From assembly GCA_012520255.1 (NCBI GenBank), contig JAAYOQ010000030.1, positions 1 to 64,000 of the forward strand: a stretch of DNA of 64,000 bases, given 5' to 3'. Below, piece by piece: positions 16,048 through 24,252 of the stretch; position 1 is the first letter of the stretch; the number at the start of each line of letters is the position of its first letter. The translations under genes and the position numbers were made by a program. The notes beneath the pieces are model-generated. The model worked only from the letters and a program-made list of their open reading frames with translations. It was not told the DNA's origin and did no database searches. The DNA comes from Erysipelotrichia bacterium (GTDB lineage Bacteria > Bacillota_I > Bacilli_A > Erysipelotrichales > Erysipelotrichaceae).

Positions 16048-16671
16048 ATGGAAAAAAGAAATAAAACTTACAAAATGGCAATACTGGCATTGTTTATTGC
16101 CATTGAAATTGTATTGGTATCGACACCTTTAGGATTTGTTCCGATTGGTCCGATTCAAATTACAACAATGCATATACCCGTGATTTTGGCTGCAATTTTA
16201 TTAGGGACAAAACAGGGAGCTGTTCTAGGATTAGTTTTCGGACTAACCAGTACTATTTATGCGGTAGTAGTTCCTTCGCCAGCATCATTGTTTTTTACTC
16301 CCTTTTATTCAATTGGAGAATTTAGCGGCAATTTCTTTAGTTTAGTGATTGCTATTGTTCCAAGAGTGCTATTGGGAGTAATCGCTGGTGTTTTATATGA
16401 TTTGTTAATTAAAACTAAATTGCCGAAGGGATTATCGATCGTTGTTTCTTCTGTTATAGCGACAACTGCGCATACGGTGATGGTTATGTCAATGATTTAT
16501 ATCTTTTTTGGAAAACAATATAGTGAACTTTTTAATGTCCAATTAAGCGGTCTAATGATGTTTGTGTGGTTGACTTTAGCCACAAATGGAGTTTATGAAG
16601 CCCTATTTGCCGGGTTTTTAAATTGGCCAATAGTTAGAACTCTTCAAAAAGTAATGAGGGAGGAAAGATAA
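16048..16671 (+). CDS. ECF transporter S-component, probably pantothenate
   Basis: 207-residue integral membrane protein with about six helices; it begins MEKRNKTYKMAILALFIAIE, the usual cytoplasmic start of S-components with the small-residue AIxIAIEIV-type helix that docks on EcfT. GFVPIGPIQITTMHIPV is a typical substrate-loop segment. It lies two bases before coaX, and S-components beside pantothenate kinase are assigned to pantothenate (PanT-type). It needs the shared EcfA/A'/T module, which is not in this window. ATG chosen because TAGGAG sits nine bases upstream; a GTG at 16030 has none. Confidence 0.8.
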   Translation: MEKRNKTYKMAILALFIAIEIVLVSTPLGFVPIGPIQITTMHIPVILAAILLGTKQGAVLGLVFGLTSTIYAVVVPSPASLFFTPFYSIGEFSGNFFSLVIAIVPRVLLGVIAGVLYDLLIKTKLPKGLSIVVSSVIATTAHTVMVMSMIYIFFGKQYSELFNVQLSGLMMFVWLTLATNGVYEALFAGFLNWPIVRTLQKVMREER

Positions 16672-16673
16672 GA

Positions 16674-17438
16674 ATGCTGCTTACAATTGATGTTGGAAAC
16701 ACCAATATTTCCTGTGGGATATTTGATAAGGAAAAGTTAATTACAACTTTTCGCTTTATCACCAAACAGCTAAGAACAAGCGATGAACTGGCATTACAGA
16801 TTCATTCAATTTTAGAAGTAAAAGGAATATATGAAAGTCAGATAACAGATGTAGTGTTGGCTTCGGTAGTTCCTAATATCAACAATGATATGATTAGTGC
16901 TATAAAGCAGCTGTTTGATGTCGAACCACTGATAGTTGCTGCTGGAATTAAAACAGGATTACAGATCTGTATAGATGATCCAAGAAGCTGTGGGGCTGAT
17001 TTAATTGCGGTATCGGTAGCTGGATATGATCGATATAATGGTGAATGTATGGTTGTTGATTTTGGTACGGCAACCAAATTTCTATATGTTGATAATAAGG
17101 GCAGATTTCTATATGGAATAATTTCGCCAGGTTTAGAAATCTATGCCAACAGTTTATGGCAGATGACAGCTCAACTGCCTCAGGTTCAACTGAAAAAACC
17201 TGAAACAATCCTGGCCAAGAATACCGTTCACAGTATGCAGGCTGGTATAGTTTATGGTTATATCGGCTTGACAGAAGGTATTATTAAACAGATAAAAAAA
17301 GAAATAGGACATGATTTCCCGGTTATAGCCACAGGAGGCTTAGGAAGATATATCTATCCTGAAACGGATGTATTTGATGATTATGATCCAGATTTAGCCT
17401 ACTATGGTCTGAAACTGATTTATGAAAAAAACAGGTAG
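16674..17438 (+). CDS. coaX: Type III pantothenate kinase
   Basis: 254-residue cytoplasmic enzyme that phosphorylates pantothenate, the first step of coenzyme A synthesis. ASKHA-fold motifs: DVGNTN (6-11) for phosphate 1, DPRSCGADL for dimer and substrate contacts, VDFGTATKF for phosphate 2, and GIISPGLEI. The length fits the family. It is preceded by GGAGGAAAG and sits directly after the likely pantothenate transporter, making an uptake-plus-activation pair. Confidence 0.93.
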   Translation: MLLTIDVGNTNISCGIFDKEKLITTFRFITKQLRTSDELALQIHSILEVKGIYESQITDVVLASVVPNINNDMISAIKQLFDVEPLIVAAGIKTGLQICIDDPRSCGADLIAVSVAGYDRYNGECMVVDFGTATKFLYVDNKGRFLYGIISPGLEIYANSLWQMTAQLPQVQLKKPETILAKNTVHSMQAGIVYGYIGLTEGIIKQIKKEIGHDFPVIATGGLGRYIYPETDVFDDYDPDLAYYGLKLIYEKNR

Positions 17439-17447
17439 GAGAAAAAA

Positions 17448-19037
17448 ATGAAGAAGATTAAAGAATTTTTTACTCAGCTGATAAACAGATTTTTAGAAAG
17501 TATTAAAAGATTTCTATTATCTAATATCTTTCTAGCTGTTATTGCTTCAGCAACAATATATTGTATTATCACTGAAAGTTTTGATAACCCATATGCTTAT
17601 TTAGTAATGGCCAGTACTTTAGGAGGGCTAACTTCCTTTGTTTTAACTTTGGCAACTGAAAAGCATAATATAAATAAGGGGAATATTATTAACATAACTA
17701 TTTCACTGATGGTTGCTGTTATCAGCTACATAATATTACATTTTTATAGTGATAATAATTATGTAATTTTAGCTTACTCTGGTTTAATAGTGGTTGAGTT
17801 GTGTGTCAGCTTCTATCTATTATATTTTATTGAAGATAACAGGAAATTATTTGCGGTAATGGTCAGCAGCCTGCTTTACTGTTATGTGATGGTCACAACC
17901 ATTGTCGCTGGGCTTTCAATCTGTCTGCTGGCTTTTGAATATCTGATTTATAGATTCGAAAATTTTGAAAAGCTATACCTGATTACTGCAGCAATTTTTG
18001 AAATATTTGTGGTTAACTCATTGTTTTTATCATATATTCCAACCAGAGAAGAAAAACTATCAATCACAAAAACTTATGAAAACATTCTGCATAAGGCATC
18101 TTTAGCAGTATATTATCTGTTAATTGTAATTTTATATATCTATTTAGCTAAAGTACTTATTACCTTTGAAATGCCGATAAATAAAATTAACTGGTTTGCC
18201 TCATTTGCCATGTTGTTTTATTGTCTTTTCTATCTGAGTTGTCAGGATAATGAAAAAGGTTTAGCCCTGTTCCATGTAAAGTATGGTGGGCTGGTGATGA
18301 TACCAATTTTTCTGATGCAGGGATATGCTTTATTTTTAAGAATCAGTGTTTATGGCTTGACGACTCCAAGATATCTGTCAATTATGTTTAACCTTATTGG
18401 TCTGGCTTTTGTGGTTTCTTCATTTTTCAAAAAAGGACCAAAATATGTGTTTTTGTTTATGGCGCTAATTGTGGCCATATTAAGTATTGGTCCGTTAAAT
18501 ATGCTTGATGTACCATTTTATTCTCAGACTAGAAGAATGGAAAAGATACTTCTTAAAAATAATATGCTGGAAGACCAGACAATTATTGCTAATCCAGATA
18601 TTTCGGATGAAGATAAACAGGAAATCAAAGCAATATATTATTATCTGAAATATCCTGCCAGTAATAAAGAAAACTATATCACTGAAATTACTGACGATGA
18701 ATTTGAAAAAGTATTTGGTTTCAGCCAATATGATTCTAATGACGTTAATAAAGATTACAAATATTGCAGTTATAGCAATCCTAATACTATTGTTGATGTT
18801 GAAGGTTACAAATCAATGGAATATGTAGAGTATCGTGACAGCCTTGAAATTGATGGTTATAATATTGAAGATTATTTGTGGAGCCTATACAATGAATATG
18901 GTGAATCAGACAGAATAGATTTAGCTTACCAAACAAAAGATGGTACAAAAATAATCTTTAATCATATTAATTTTACATTAAGGGATGAAAAAGAGATAAC
19001 AGGTGTTTATTTCAGCTGTTATATATTGAGAAAGTAG
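17448..19037 (+). CDS. DUF4153-like polytopic membrane protein
   Basis: 529 residues. Residues about 20-365 hold ten or more hydrophobic helices, and the last 150 residues form an acidic, aromatic soluble domain. Family guess is DUF4153, from segments such as REEKLSITKTYENILHKASL and a following run of helices with INKINWFASFAMLFYC. Function is unknown in the family. It lies nine bases after coaX and nine before rpiB, so it is in the same operon. Confidence 0.72.
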   Translation: MKKIKEFFTQLINRFLESIKRFLLSNIFLAVIASATIYCIITESFDNPYAYLVMASTLGGLTSFVLTLATEKHNINKGNIINITISLMVAVISYIILHFYSDNNYVILAYSGLIVVELCVSFYLLYFIEDNRKLFAVMVSSLLYCYVMVTTIVAGLSICLLAFEYLIYRFENFEKLYLITAAIFEIFVVNSLFLSYIPTREEKLSITKTYENILHKASLAVYYLLIVILYIYLAKVLITFEMPINKINWFASFAMLFYCLFYLSCQDNEKGLALFHVKYGGLVMIPIFLMQGYALFLRISVYGLTTPRYLSIMFNLIGLAFVVSSFFKKGPKYVFLFMALIVAILSIGPLNMLDVPFYSQTRRMEKILLKNNMLEDQTIIANPDISDEDKQEIKAIYYYLKYPASNKENYITEITDDEFEKVFGFSQYDSNDVNKDYKYCSYSNPNTIVDVEGYKSMEYVEYRDSLEIDGYNIEDYLWSLYNEYGESDRIDLAYQTKDGTKIIFNHINFTLRDEKEITGVYFSCYILRK

Positions 19038-19046
19038 GTAGAAGAA

Positions 19047-19487
19047 ATGAAAATAGGAATTAGTAATGATCATGCTGCAGTTGAACTTAAATATGCATTA
19101 ATTAAGCATTTAGAAGCTAAAGGGCATGAAGTTGTAAATTATGGTACAAATAGTACTGAAAGTTATGATTATCCAATTGCTGGCAAGATAATTGGAGAAG
19201 CTGTAAGAGATAAAGAGGTTGATGGTGGTATTGCAATATGTGGCACTGGAATTGGGATTTCTTTAGCGGCCAATAAAGTTAAAGGTGTCAGAGCAGCTTG
19301 CGTTTCAGAACCGGTAAGTGCAATGTTGACCAAATCTCACAATGATGCTAATATCATTTGTTTTGGTGCTAGAATTGTTGGTGAAGAAGTAGCTAAGGCA
19401 ATTGTTGATGCCTGGCTAGATACACCGTTTGATGGTGGAGAAAGACATAAAAGAAGAGTTAAAATGATTATGGATATCGAAAAATAA
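19047..19487 (+). CDS. rpiB: Ribose-5-phosphate isomerase B
   Basis: 146-residue cytoplasmic enzyme interconverting ribose-5-P and ribulose-5-P in the pentose phosphate pathway. Diagnostic segments: GISNDHAA at the N-terminus (usually GxDHAG), YDYP, ICGTGIGISLAANK with the catalytic Cys, and HNDANIICFGAR. Length is typical of RpiB/LacAB. Last gene of the ECF-coaX operon and followed by a terminator. Confidence 0.93.
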   Translation: MKIGISNDHAAVELKYALIKHLEAKGHEVVNYGTNSTESYDYPIAGKIIGEAVRDKEVDGGIAICGTGIGISLAANKVKGVRAACVSEPVSAMLTKSHNDANIICFGARIVGEEVAKAIVDAWLDTPFDGGERHKRRVKMIMDIEK

Positions 19488-19567
19488 TCATCTTTGTCAA
19501 ATGTTGGTTAAATATTGTCAAAAAAAGAATAAAAAAAGCTGAAAATCAGTGTTAAAATAAATTCAAT

Positions 19568-19599
19568 GAAGTGCCAGGATCTTTTTCTGCACTTCTTTT
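19568..19599 (+). terminator. Terminator after rpiB
   Basis: Stem GAAGTGC / GCACTTC (seven perfect pairs) with a 14-base loop, then TTTT. It lies 80 bases beyond rpiB and before the tRNA-Glu promoter. Confidence 0.65.
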
Positions 19600-19631
19600 G
19601 ATCAGGAAAAATGATAATTTTCAAAAAATAG

Positions 19632-19660
19632 TTGACTATCGTCATTTTTCTTGATATTAT
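19632..19660 (+). promoter_or_regulatory. Promoter of tRNA-Glu
   Basis: TTGACT and TATTAT separated by 17 bases, about 20 bases before the tRNA 5' end. Confidence 0.75.
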
Positions 19661-19680
19661 TAACAAGCATTGACGAAAAT

Positions 19681-19757
19681 GGTCCGTTGGAGAAGTGGTT
19701 TAACTCACATGCCTTTCACGCATGCATGCACGGGTTCGAATCCCGTACGGGCTACCA
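19681..19757 (+). tRNA. tRNA-Glu (anticodon TTC)
   Basis: Acceptor GGTCCGT pairs with ACGGGCT, using G-T wobbles. Anticodon stem CATGC/GCATG encloses loop CTTTCAC. The T-arm CGGGTTCGAATCCCG is perfect, and CCA is encoded. Confidence 0.92.
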
Positions 19758-19767
19758 TAACAAACAA

Positions 19768-19791
19768 ACTTCCCTTAGAGGAGGTTTTTTA
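19768..19791 (+). terminator. Terminator after tRNA-Glu
   Basis: Stem ACTTCC / GGAGGT with six-base loop followed by six T. A TATAAT at 19795-19800, just downstream, is probably the -10 of the aldehyde dehydrogenase gene, though its -35 is poor. Confidence 0.75.
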
Positions 19792-19863
19792 TTGTATAAT
19801 AAAGACGTTAAAAAAAGATTAATAATAAAATTAAATCGCCAGAGATAATGGGGGGGTCTTTAT

Positions 19864-21276
19864 ATGTACGATGAAATTGCTGTTAAGGAAATAGTCGAAA
19901 AACAAAGAAGATATTTTAAAACCGGAGCAACTTTAGATGTAAATTTTAGAAAAAAACAACTGAGAAAATTAAAAAAGGCGATGGTTGATTATGAAAGCGA
20001 TATTATTGAAGCTTTAAAATTAGACTTGGGAAGAAGTGATGTTGAAGCATTTTTTTGTGATATTGGGACAGTAATCTTAGAAATTAATGAAACCTTAAGA
20101 GGACTGAAAAAATGGGCCAAGCCTAAAAAACTATATTCAGGTTTAGTCTGTTTTCCAAGTATAATTACCAGGGTTTATAAGATGCCTTATGGAGTATCGC
20201 TGATAATTTCTCCTTACAACTTTCCCTTCCTTTTAACTTTTGGAGTTTTGATTGCCGCAATTGCTGGCGGGAATACAGCTGTTATCAAAACCAGCAGTAA
20301 AAGCATCAACAGTACTAGAGTAATAAAAAAAATTATCGCTGACATTTATGATTCAGAATACGTTGTGGTAGTTGATGGTGGCCATGATGTAGCAGATATG
20401 TGTTTAGCTCAAAGGTTTGATAAAATATTTTATACCGGTTCAGCTAGAGTGGGAAAACATGTAATGAGAAGTGCAGCAGAAAATTTGACACCTGTAGCTT
20501 TAGAATTGGGTGGAGAAAATGGTAATTGGTGTATTGTTAGAAAAGATGCAGATCTTAAAGATGCGGCTAGAAAAATAGCATTCTTTAAACTGTTAAATAG
20601 TGGCCAGGTTTGTATTAACATTAATCAGGTAGCTGTAGCTGATGAAATAGCAGATGAGTTTATAGAAACTTTGAAAAAGGAATTTGAAAGACAAATCGGT
20701 GATGCTGTTAACAATGAAAATTATCCGAAACTAGTTAACAGGAAAGCTTATGAGAGTTGTGCTAATCAAGCTTTCCAGTATCAGGAAAGAATAGTTTATG
20801 GCGGTTTTGGAAATAAAGAAATCTTAAAGTATGCTCCAACCATTATTTACCCGGTAGATATTAATGAAGATATTGTTAAACATGAATTATTTAATCCATT
20901 ACTTCCGGTTGTAGTTTTTGAAGATGAAAAAGTAGCTGAATTGCTAGATATTATTGCTGATAGGGAGCATGGCTTAGCTTTGTATATCTTTACTAAGGAT
21001 ATATCTTGGGCTAATAAAGTTATGTCGACTTTACAATATGGTGGGGGATGTATCAATGAAGTATGTCTGCAATTGATGGTTAAAGGAGCACCATTTAATG
21101 GAGTGGGTCATTCAGGTATGGGAGCTTATCATGGCAAATGGGGATTTGACGAATTTACTCATCCTCAAACCGTTTTACAGGGCTGCAATAAATTAAATCT
21201 TCCTTTAAGAGAACATCCTTATTCAGGTAAAGCAGGGAAGATTAAAATGAAATTGTTAAGGTTGTTTGAAAGATAA
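19864..21276 (+). CDS. Aldehyde dehydrogenase (class 3-like, NAD(P)-dependent)
   Basis: 470 residues, the length of the short ALDH3/YwdH type that oxidises fatty or aromatic aldehydes. ISPYNFPF matches the cofactor-site IxPWNxP motif, FTGS... the Rossmann turn (here FYTGSARVGK), and NSGQVCIN carries the catalytic Cys. The general-base motif reads ELGGENGN rather than ELGGKSP, keeping the Glu but changing the following residues. The start ATG follows an unusual all-G ribosome site (GGGGGGG). Substrate not predictable. Confidence 0.85.
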   Translation: MYDEIAVKEIVEKQRRYFKTGATLDVNFRKKQLRKLKKAMVDYESDIIEALKLDLGRSDVEAFFCDIGTVILEINETLRGLKKWAKPKKLYSGLVCFPSIITRVYKMPYGVSLIISPYNFPFLLTFGVLIAAIAGGNTAVIKTSSKSINSTRVIKKIIADIYDSEYVVVVDGGHDVADMCLAQRFDKIFYTGSARVGKHVMRSAAENLTPVALELGGENGNWCIVRKDADLKDAARKIAFFKLLNSGQVCININQVAVADEIADEFIETLKKEFERQIGDAVNNENYPKLVNRKAYESCANQAFQYQERIVYGGFGNKEILKYAPTIIYPVDINEDIVKHELFNPLLPVVVFEDEKVAELLDIIADREHGLALYIFTKDISWANKVMSTLQYGGGCINEVCLQLMVKGAPFNGVGHSGMGAYHGKWGFDEFTHPQTVLQGCNKLNLPLREHPYSGKAGKIKMKLLRLFER

Positions 21277-21288
21277 AAATTCTGATGA

Positions 21289-21320
21289 AAATGCGCATCT
21301 TAGAGATACGCATTTATTTT
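21289..21320 (+). terminator. Terminator after aldehyde dehydrogenase, overlapping rqcH end
   Basis: Stem AAATGCG / CGCATTT and a following ATTTTTT. It overlaps the last codons of convergent rqcH, so the rqcH stop lies inside it. In the minus direction it is followed by TTTTC and may work both ways. Confidence 0.7.
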
Positions 21321-22922
21321 TTCTTCATCGACATTGATGTAGATGGTTTTATATTCTTTGAGTATTAGCTTTCCAATTTTACTGTTGGGGATTTTCTTTA
21401 GATTTTTTATCAAGGTATAATTGACCGGAATACTGCTGGAATGTCTATTCTTAGAAAAGTAAGCAGCTAGCATTGCACAAAATCTGATTTCGTCTTCATT
21501 TGGATTAGCAGTGTTAATTATTACATGTGCTCCTGAGCCATCTCTGACATGGAACCAGTAATCAAAACGATTAGATTTTTTAAAAGTAATAAATTCATTT
21601 TGAATATTATTTTTTCCTATTAAAATAATTTTATCCTTGTATTGTAATCTGGTGTAATTTGGTTCAACTGGTTTTTTAGTTCTCTGTCTTCTGGTTTTCG
21701 GTTTCAGATAATTATTATTTTCCAGTTCCTGACGAATTTCAGCAGCGGTATTAAAATCAGCTCGTTCTAATTGTTGCTGGATAAGTTGGAAATATTCTAA
21801 ATTTTCTCTAGTAAGCTCAATTTGCTCATTGATGTATTTCTGACCGGTAGAAAGTTTGCGATATTTATTGAAATGTTTCTTTCCATTTCCTTTGCCGTCC
21901 AGTTTTTCATCAAGAGGAATGGTAATCAGATTATCTTCAAAATCAGCCAAAGTAACCGATTTCATTCCTTTTTTTATTTTATCTAAATTGGCAAATATTA
22001 AATCTCCGTAATGACGATATTTATCACAATCTAAAGCTTCCTCTAAGGAAATAAGCAGATTGTCGATTTTCTTAGTCAGTTTGTTAATTTCTCTTCTGGT
22101 GAATTTAAATACGTCGCCGGTTATCTGTCTGATTCTTTCTCTTTCTTCTTTTTTGAAGTAAAGATAATCTAAACCTTCACAAATATCAAATCGTTGATGT
22201 TCATCAGATAAATGAGTCAAGGCAATACAATGAAAGTATTCTTCTTCATTGATAGTTGTCAAATACAGACTTGTTGACTCTTTAATTTCCTGCATGATTT
22301 GATGATAACTTTGACTTTGCATTCGATAACTTACTTCATTAGATAAAAGTGGTGAAAAACCAACCAGTTTTTTAGTTAAGTTATCTTCAATGTCAACATC
22401 ATCAATCTCAAAAGGATTTAATTTGTTTTTCTGTGGCGCGGTCACAATAAACCGGGCGCCAGGCTGAATGGTTCTAATAGTATTTTCAAAAGGAGGAATA
22501 TGTTTTAAAGCATCAATAATTTTGTTATCTTTTACTAAGATAACATTGGCATATTTGCCCATCAGTTCTACATAAATCTCAACATTCATTTTATCACCGA
22601 TTTTATCTTTACTATCAACTTCAATTGTCAGATAACGATCTAATCCTGCTTGAGTGATACTTCTAATTATTCCGCCTTCAGCATATTTTCTTAAAAGGAT
22701 GATGAAGTTACTTGGTGATAGGCGAGTAGGATAACTTCTATCAGTTAAGTGGATACGATTATAGACAGAGTGGGCACTGATTATCAATTGAAATGATTGA
22801 TATCCTTTGATGATGAAAAGGATTTCTGTATCAGAAATCAGATAAATCTTATTGATTCTTTTTCCTATAAGAGGCTGTAACTGTTTGACAACCTGATGTA
22901 AAAACACTCCATCAAAAGCCAT
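21300..22922 (-). CDS. rqcH: Ribosome quality control protein RqcH (NFACT family)
   Basis: 540 residues. NFACT protein that recognises stalled 50S subunits and adds C-terminal alanine tails (RqcH), formerly called fibronectin-binding protein FbpA. N-terminal NFACT-N starts AFDGVFLHQVVKQL, a long coiled-coil lies near 270-400, and the C-terminal NFACT-R (DUF814) contains DYWFHVRDGSGAHVII and SSSIPVNYTLIKNLKK. Slightly shorter than the ~570 of Bacillus. Single gene with GGAGAG before the ATG and a TGG-extended -10 promoter. Confidence 0.92.
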   Translation of the reverse strand: MAFDGVFLHQVVKQLQPLIGKRINKIYLISDTEILFIIKGYQSFQLIISAHSVYNRIHLTDRSYPTRLSPSNFIILLRKYAEGGIIRSITQAGLDRYLTIEVDSKDKIGDKMNVEIYVELMGKYANVILVKDNKIIDALKHIPPFENTIRTIQPGARFIVTAPQKNKLNPFEIDDVDIEDNLTKKLVGFSPLLSNEVSYRMQSQSYHQIMQEIKESTSLYLTTINEEEYFHCIALTHLSDEHQRFDICEGLDYLYFKKEERERIRQITGDVFKFTRREINKLTKKIDNLLISLEEALDCDKYRHYGDLIFANLDKIKKGMKSVTLADFEDNLITIPLDEKLDGKGNGKKHFNKYRKLSTGQKYINEQIELTRENLEYFQLIQQQLERADFNTAAEIRQELENNNYLKPKTRRQRTKKPVEPNYTRLQYKDKIILIGKNNIQNEFITFKKSNRFDYWFHVRDGSGAHVIINTANPNEDEIRFCAMLAAYFSKNRHSSSIPVNYTLIKNLKKIPNSKIGKLILKEYKTIYINVDEEKINAYL

Positions 22923-22949
22923 ATTTCTCTCCTTTGATTATCACTGAAT

Positions 22950-22958
22950 ATTATACCA
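22950..22958 (-). promoter_or_regulatory. Extended -10 promoter of rqcH
   Basis: On the minus strand TGGTATAAT, an extended -10 with the TGn element. No matching -35 at 16-18 bases. Divergent from the gmk promoter, sharing the same 100-base gap. Confidence 0.65.
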
Positions 22959-22960
22959 CA

Positions 22961-22989
22961 TTGAAAAAAAAGACTATAATTTGTATAAT
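22961..22989 (+). promoter_or_regulatory. Promoter of gmk
   Basis: TTGAAA and TATAAT separated by 17 bases. Leader of about 25 bases before the gmk ATG, with AAAGAAAGGTGAG as ribosome site. Confidence 0.75.
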
Positions 22990-23019
22990 AAAATTAAATA
23001 GAAAGAAAGGTGAGTAATA

Positions 23020-23586
23020 ATGAAAAAAAGAGGCTTACTGATTATTTTGTCGGGACCATCGGGTGTAGGAAAGGGTACAGTAAGAGCTAAATTTTCTCAA
23101 GACGAATCACTAAATCTGGCTTATTCAGTTTCAATGACCAGTAGAGAGAAAAGGGAAGGCGAAACTGATGGAGTAGATTATTTCTTTGTCAGTCAGCAGC
23201 AGTTTAAAGAAGCGATTGAAAATGGAGAACTTTTAGAATGGACAGAATTTGTTGGAAATTATTACGGCACACCTTTAAAATATGTTGAAAAGCTCAGAGA
23301 TGAAGGGAAAAACGTTTTGTTAGAAATTGAAGTTGAAGGGGCAAAAGAAGTTCAAAGAAAATGTCCGGATGCCTTATCAATATTTTTAATACCTCCATCA
23401 ATGGCGGAATTAGAAAAAAGAATTAGAGGTAGAAAAACGGAGCCTGAGGAAATTGTCCAGCAACGTTTAGCTAAAGCAGAAAGAGAGATGAATATGCTGT
23501 CGCAATATAAATATGTCATCTGTAATGATGAAGTTGACTTGGCGGCAGAACTGATTTCAGTAATTATTAAATGGCATATGAAATAG
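23020..23586 (+). CDS. gmk: Guanylate kinase
   Basis: 188 residues, cytoplasmic. Phosphorylates GMP to GDP. P-loop GPSGVGKGT (residues 11-19), the GMP-binding segment [19 protein letters not shown], and YGTPLK. The length is that expected for bacterial Gmk. Many relatives have rpoZ (omega) next; here a terminator and two surface genes follow, and no rpoZ is found in the window. Confidence 0.95.
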   Translation: MKKRGLLIILSGPSGVGKGTVRAKFSQDESLNLAYSVSMTSREKREGETDGVDYFFVSQQQFKEAIENGELLEWTEFVGNYYGTPLKYVEKLRDEGKNVLLEIEVEGAKEVQRKCPDALSIFLIPPSMAELEKRIRGRKTEPEEIVQQRLAKAEREMNMLSQYKYVICNDEVDLAAELISVIIKWHMK

Positions 23587-23607
23587 ATGCAAAACATCTA
23601 TTTTTAA
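23581..23607 (+). terminator. Terminator overlapping the gmk stop codon
   Basis: Nine-pair stem AAATAGATG / CATCTATTT with a five-base loop, then a T-rich tail. The gmk stop TAG lies in the 5' arm, and the ribosome site of the next gene begins only five bases after the T-run. Ribosomes ending gmk translation could open the hairpin, so it may act as an attenuator rather than a complete stop. Confidence 0.8.
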
Positions 23608-23619
23608 TTTTAGGAGGAA

Positions 23620-24240
23620 GTGAAAAAATTGAAAAAAGTTATAAGAATATTATCGATATTCTTTTTTTGTGTTATTTTAGTGTTTCTTATAAAAGGAATT
23701 AGAAATTGTCATCTGAAGAAGAAAAAAGATAAATTTTTAACTGCTGGAAACAAAGAAGAGCAATATGATCGACCAATTATTGAGCTTCAGATTCCAAATA
23801 ATAAGAAGCCACAAATAGAAGAAGAGCAAAAGTTAATAGAAAAAGAAGAAACAATAATCAAGGAAGATGGTTGTACCTACATTTGGGTAATTGATGTAGC
23901 CTATCAGCCCGCAGTACAAGAACAGGGCCATTACGAAATTGTTCATCATGAAGCGGTTACACGTGTGATAGACATTTATCAGGAATTTAAAACTTATTAT
24001 TTTGTCAGAGAGGATGAAACATATGTTACCGTAAATGATTATGAAGGTTTCTTGCCAGAAGAATACTTCAATAACTTACCAGAAGAGTTTTATCGTTATT
24101 ACTATAAAATAACAAAAGAAGTTATTGGCCAAGAGATTGTGATAGATAGAGAAGCTTATGATGAAAAAGTTTGGGTGGTAGATCAACCGTATCAACCAGC
24201 AGTAGAAGAGAAAGGGCATTATGAAAAAACAGGATGCTGA
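23620..24240 (+). CDS. Membrane-anchored protein with YQPAV/GHYE repeats
   Basis: 206 residues. One N-terminal membrane helix (about 8-28) after a Lys-rich start and no cleavage site, so probably type II anchored with the rest outside. A charged Glu/Lys linker (about 55-85) precedes two copies of a motif, VIDVAYQPAVQEQGHYE and VVDQPYQPAVEEKGHYE, separated by about 85 residues. Similar Trp/Tyr-Val-Asp repeats occur in Gram-positive surface proteins of unknown role. GTG at 23620 is very near AGGAGG; a TTG nine bases later is an alternative start. Likely a partner of the sortase-anchored protein next door. Confidence 0.75.
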   Translation: MKKLKKVIRILSIFFFCVILVFLIKGIRNCHLKKKKDKFLTAGNKEEQYDRPIIELQIPNNKKPQIEEEQKLIEKEETIIKEDGCTYIWVIDVAYQPAVQEQGHYEIVHHEAVTRVIDIYQEFKTYYFVREDETYVTVNDYEGFLPEEYFNNLPEEFYRYYYKITKEVIGQEIVIDREAYDEKVWVVDQPYQPAVEEKGHYEKTGC

Positions 24241-24252
24241 AAGGGGTAAAAA

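Noticed and set aside
19651-19848. Plus-strand frame spanning tRNA-Glu
   Set aside because: It reads through the tRNA and its terminator; no independent support.
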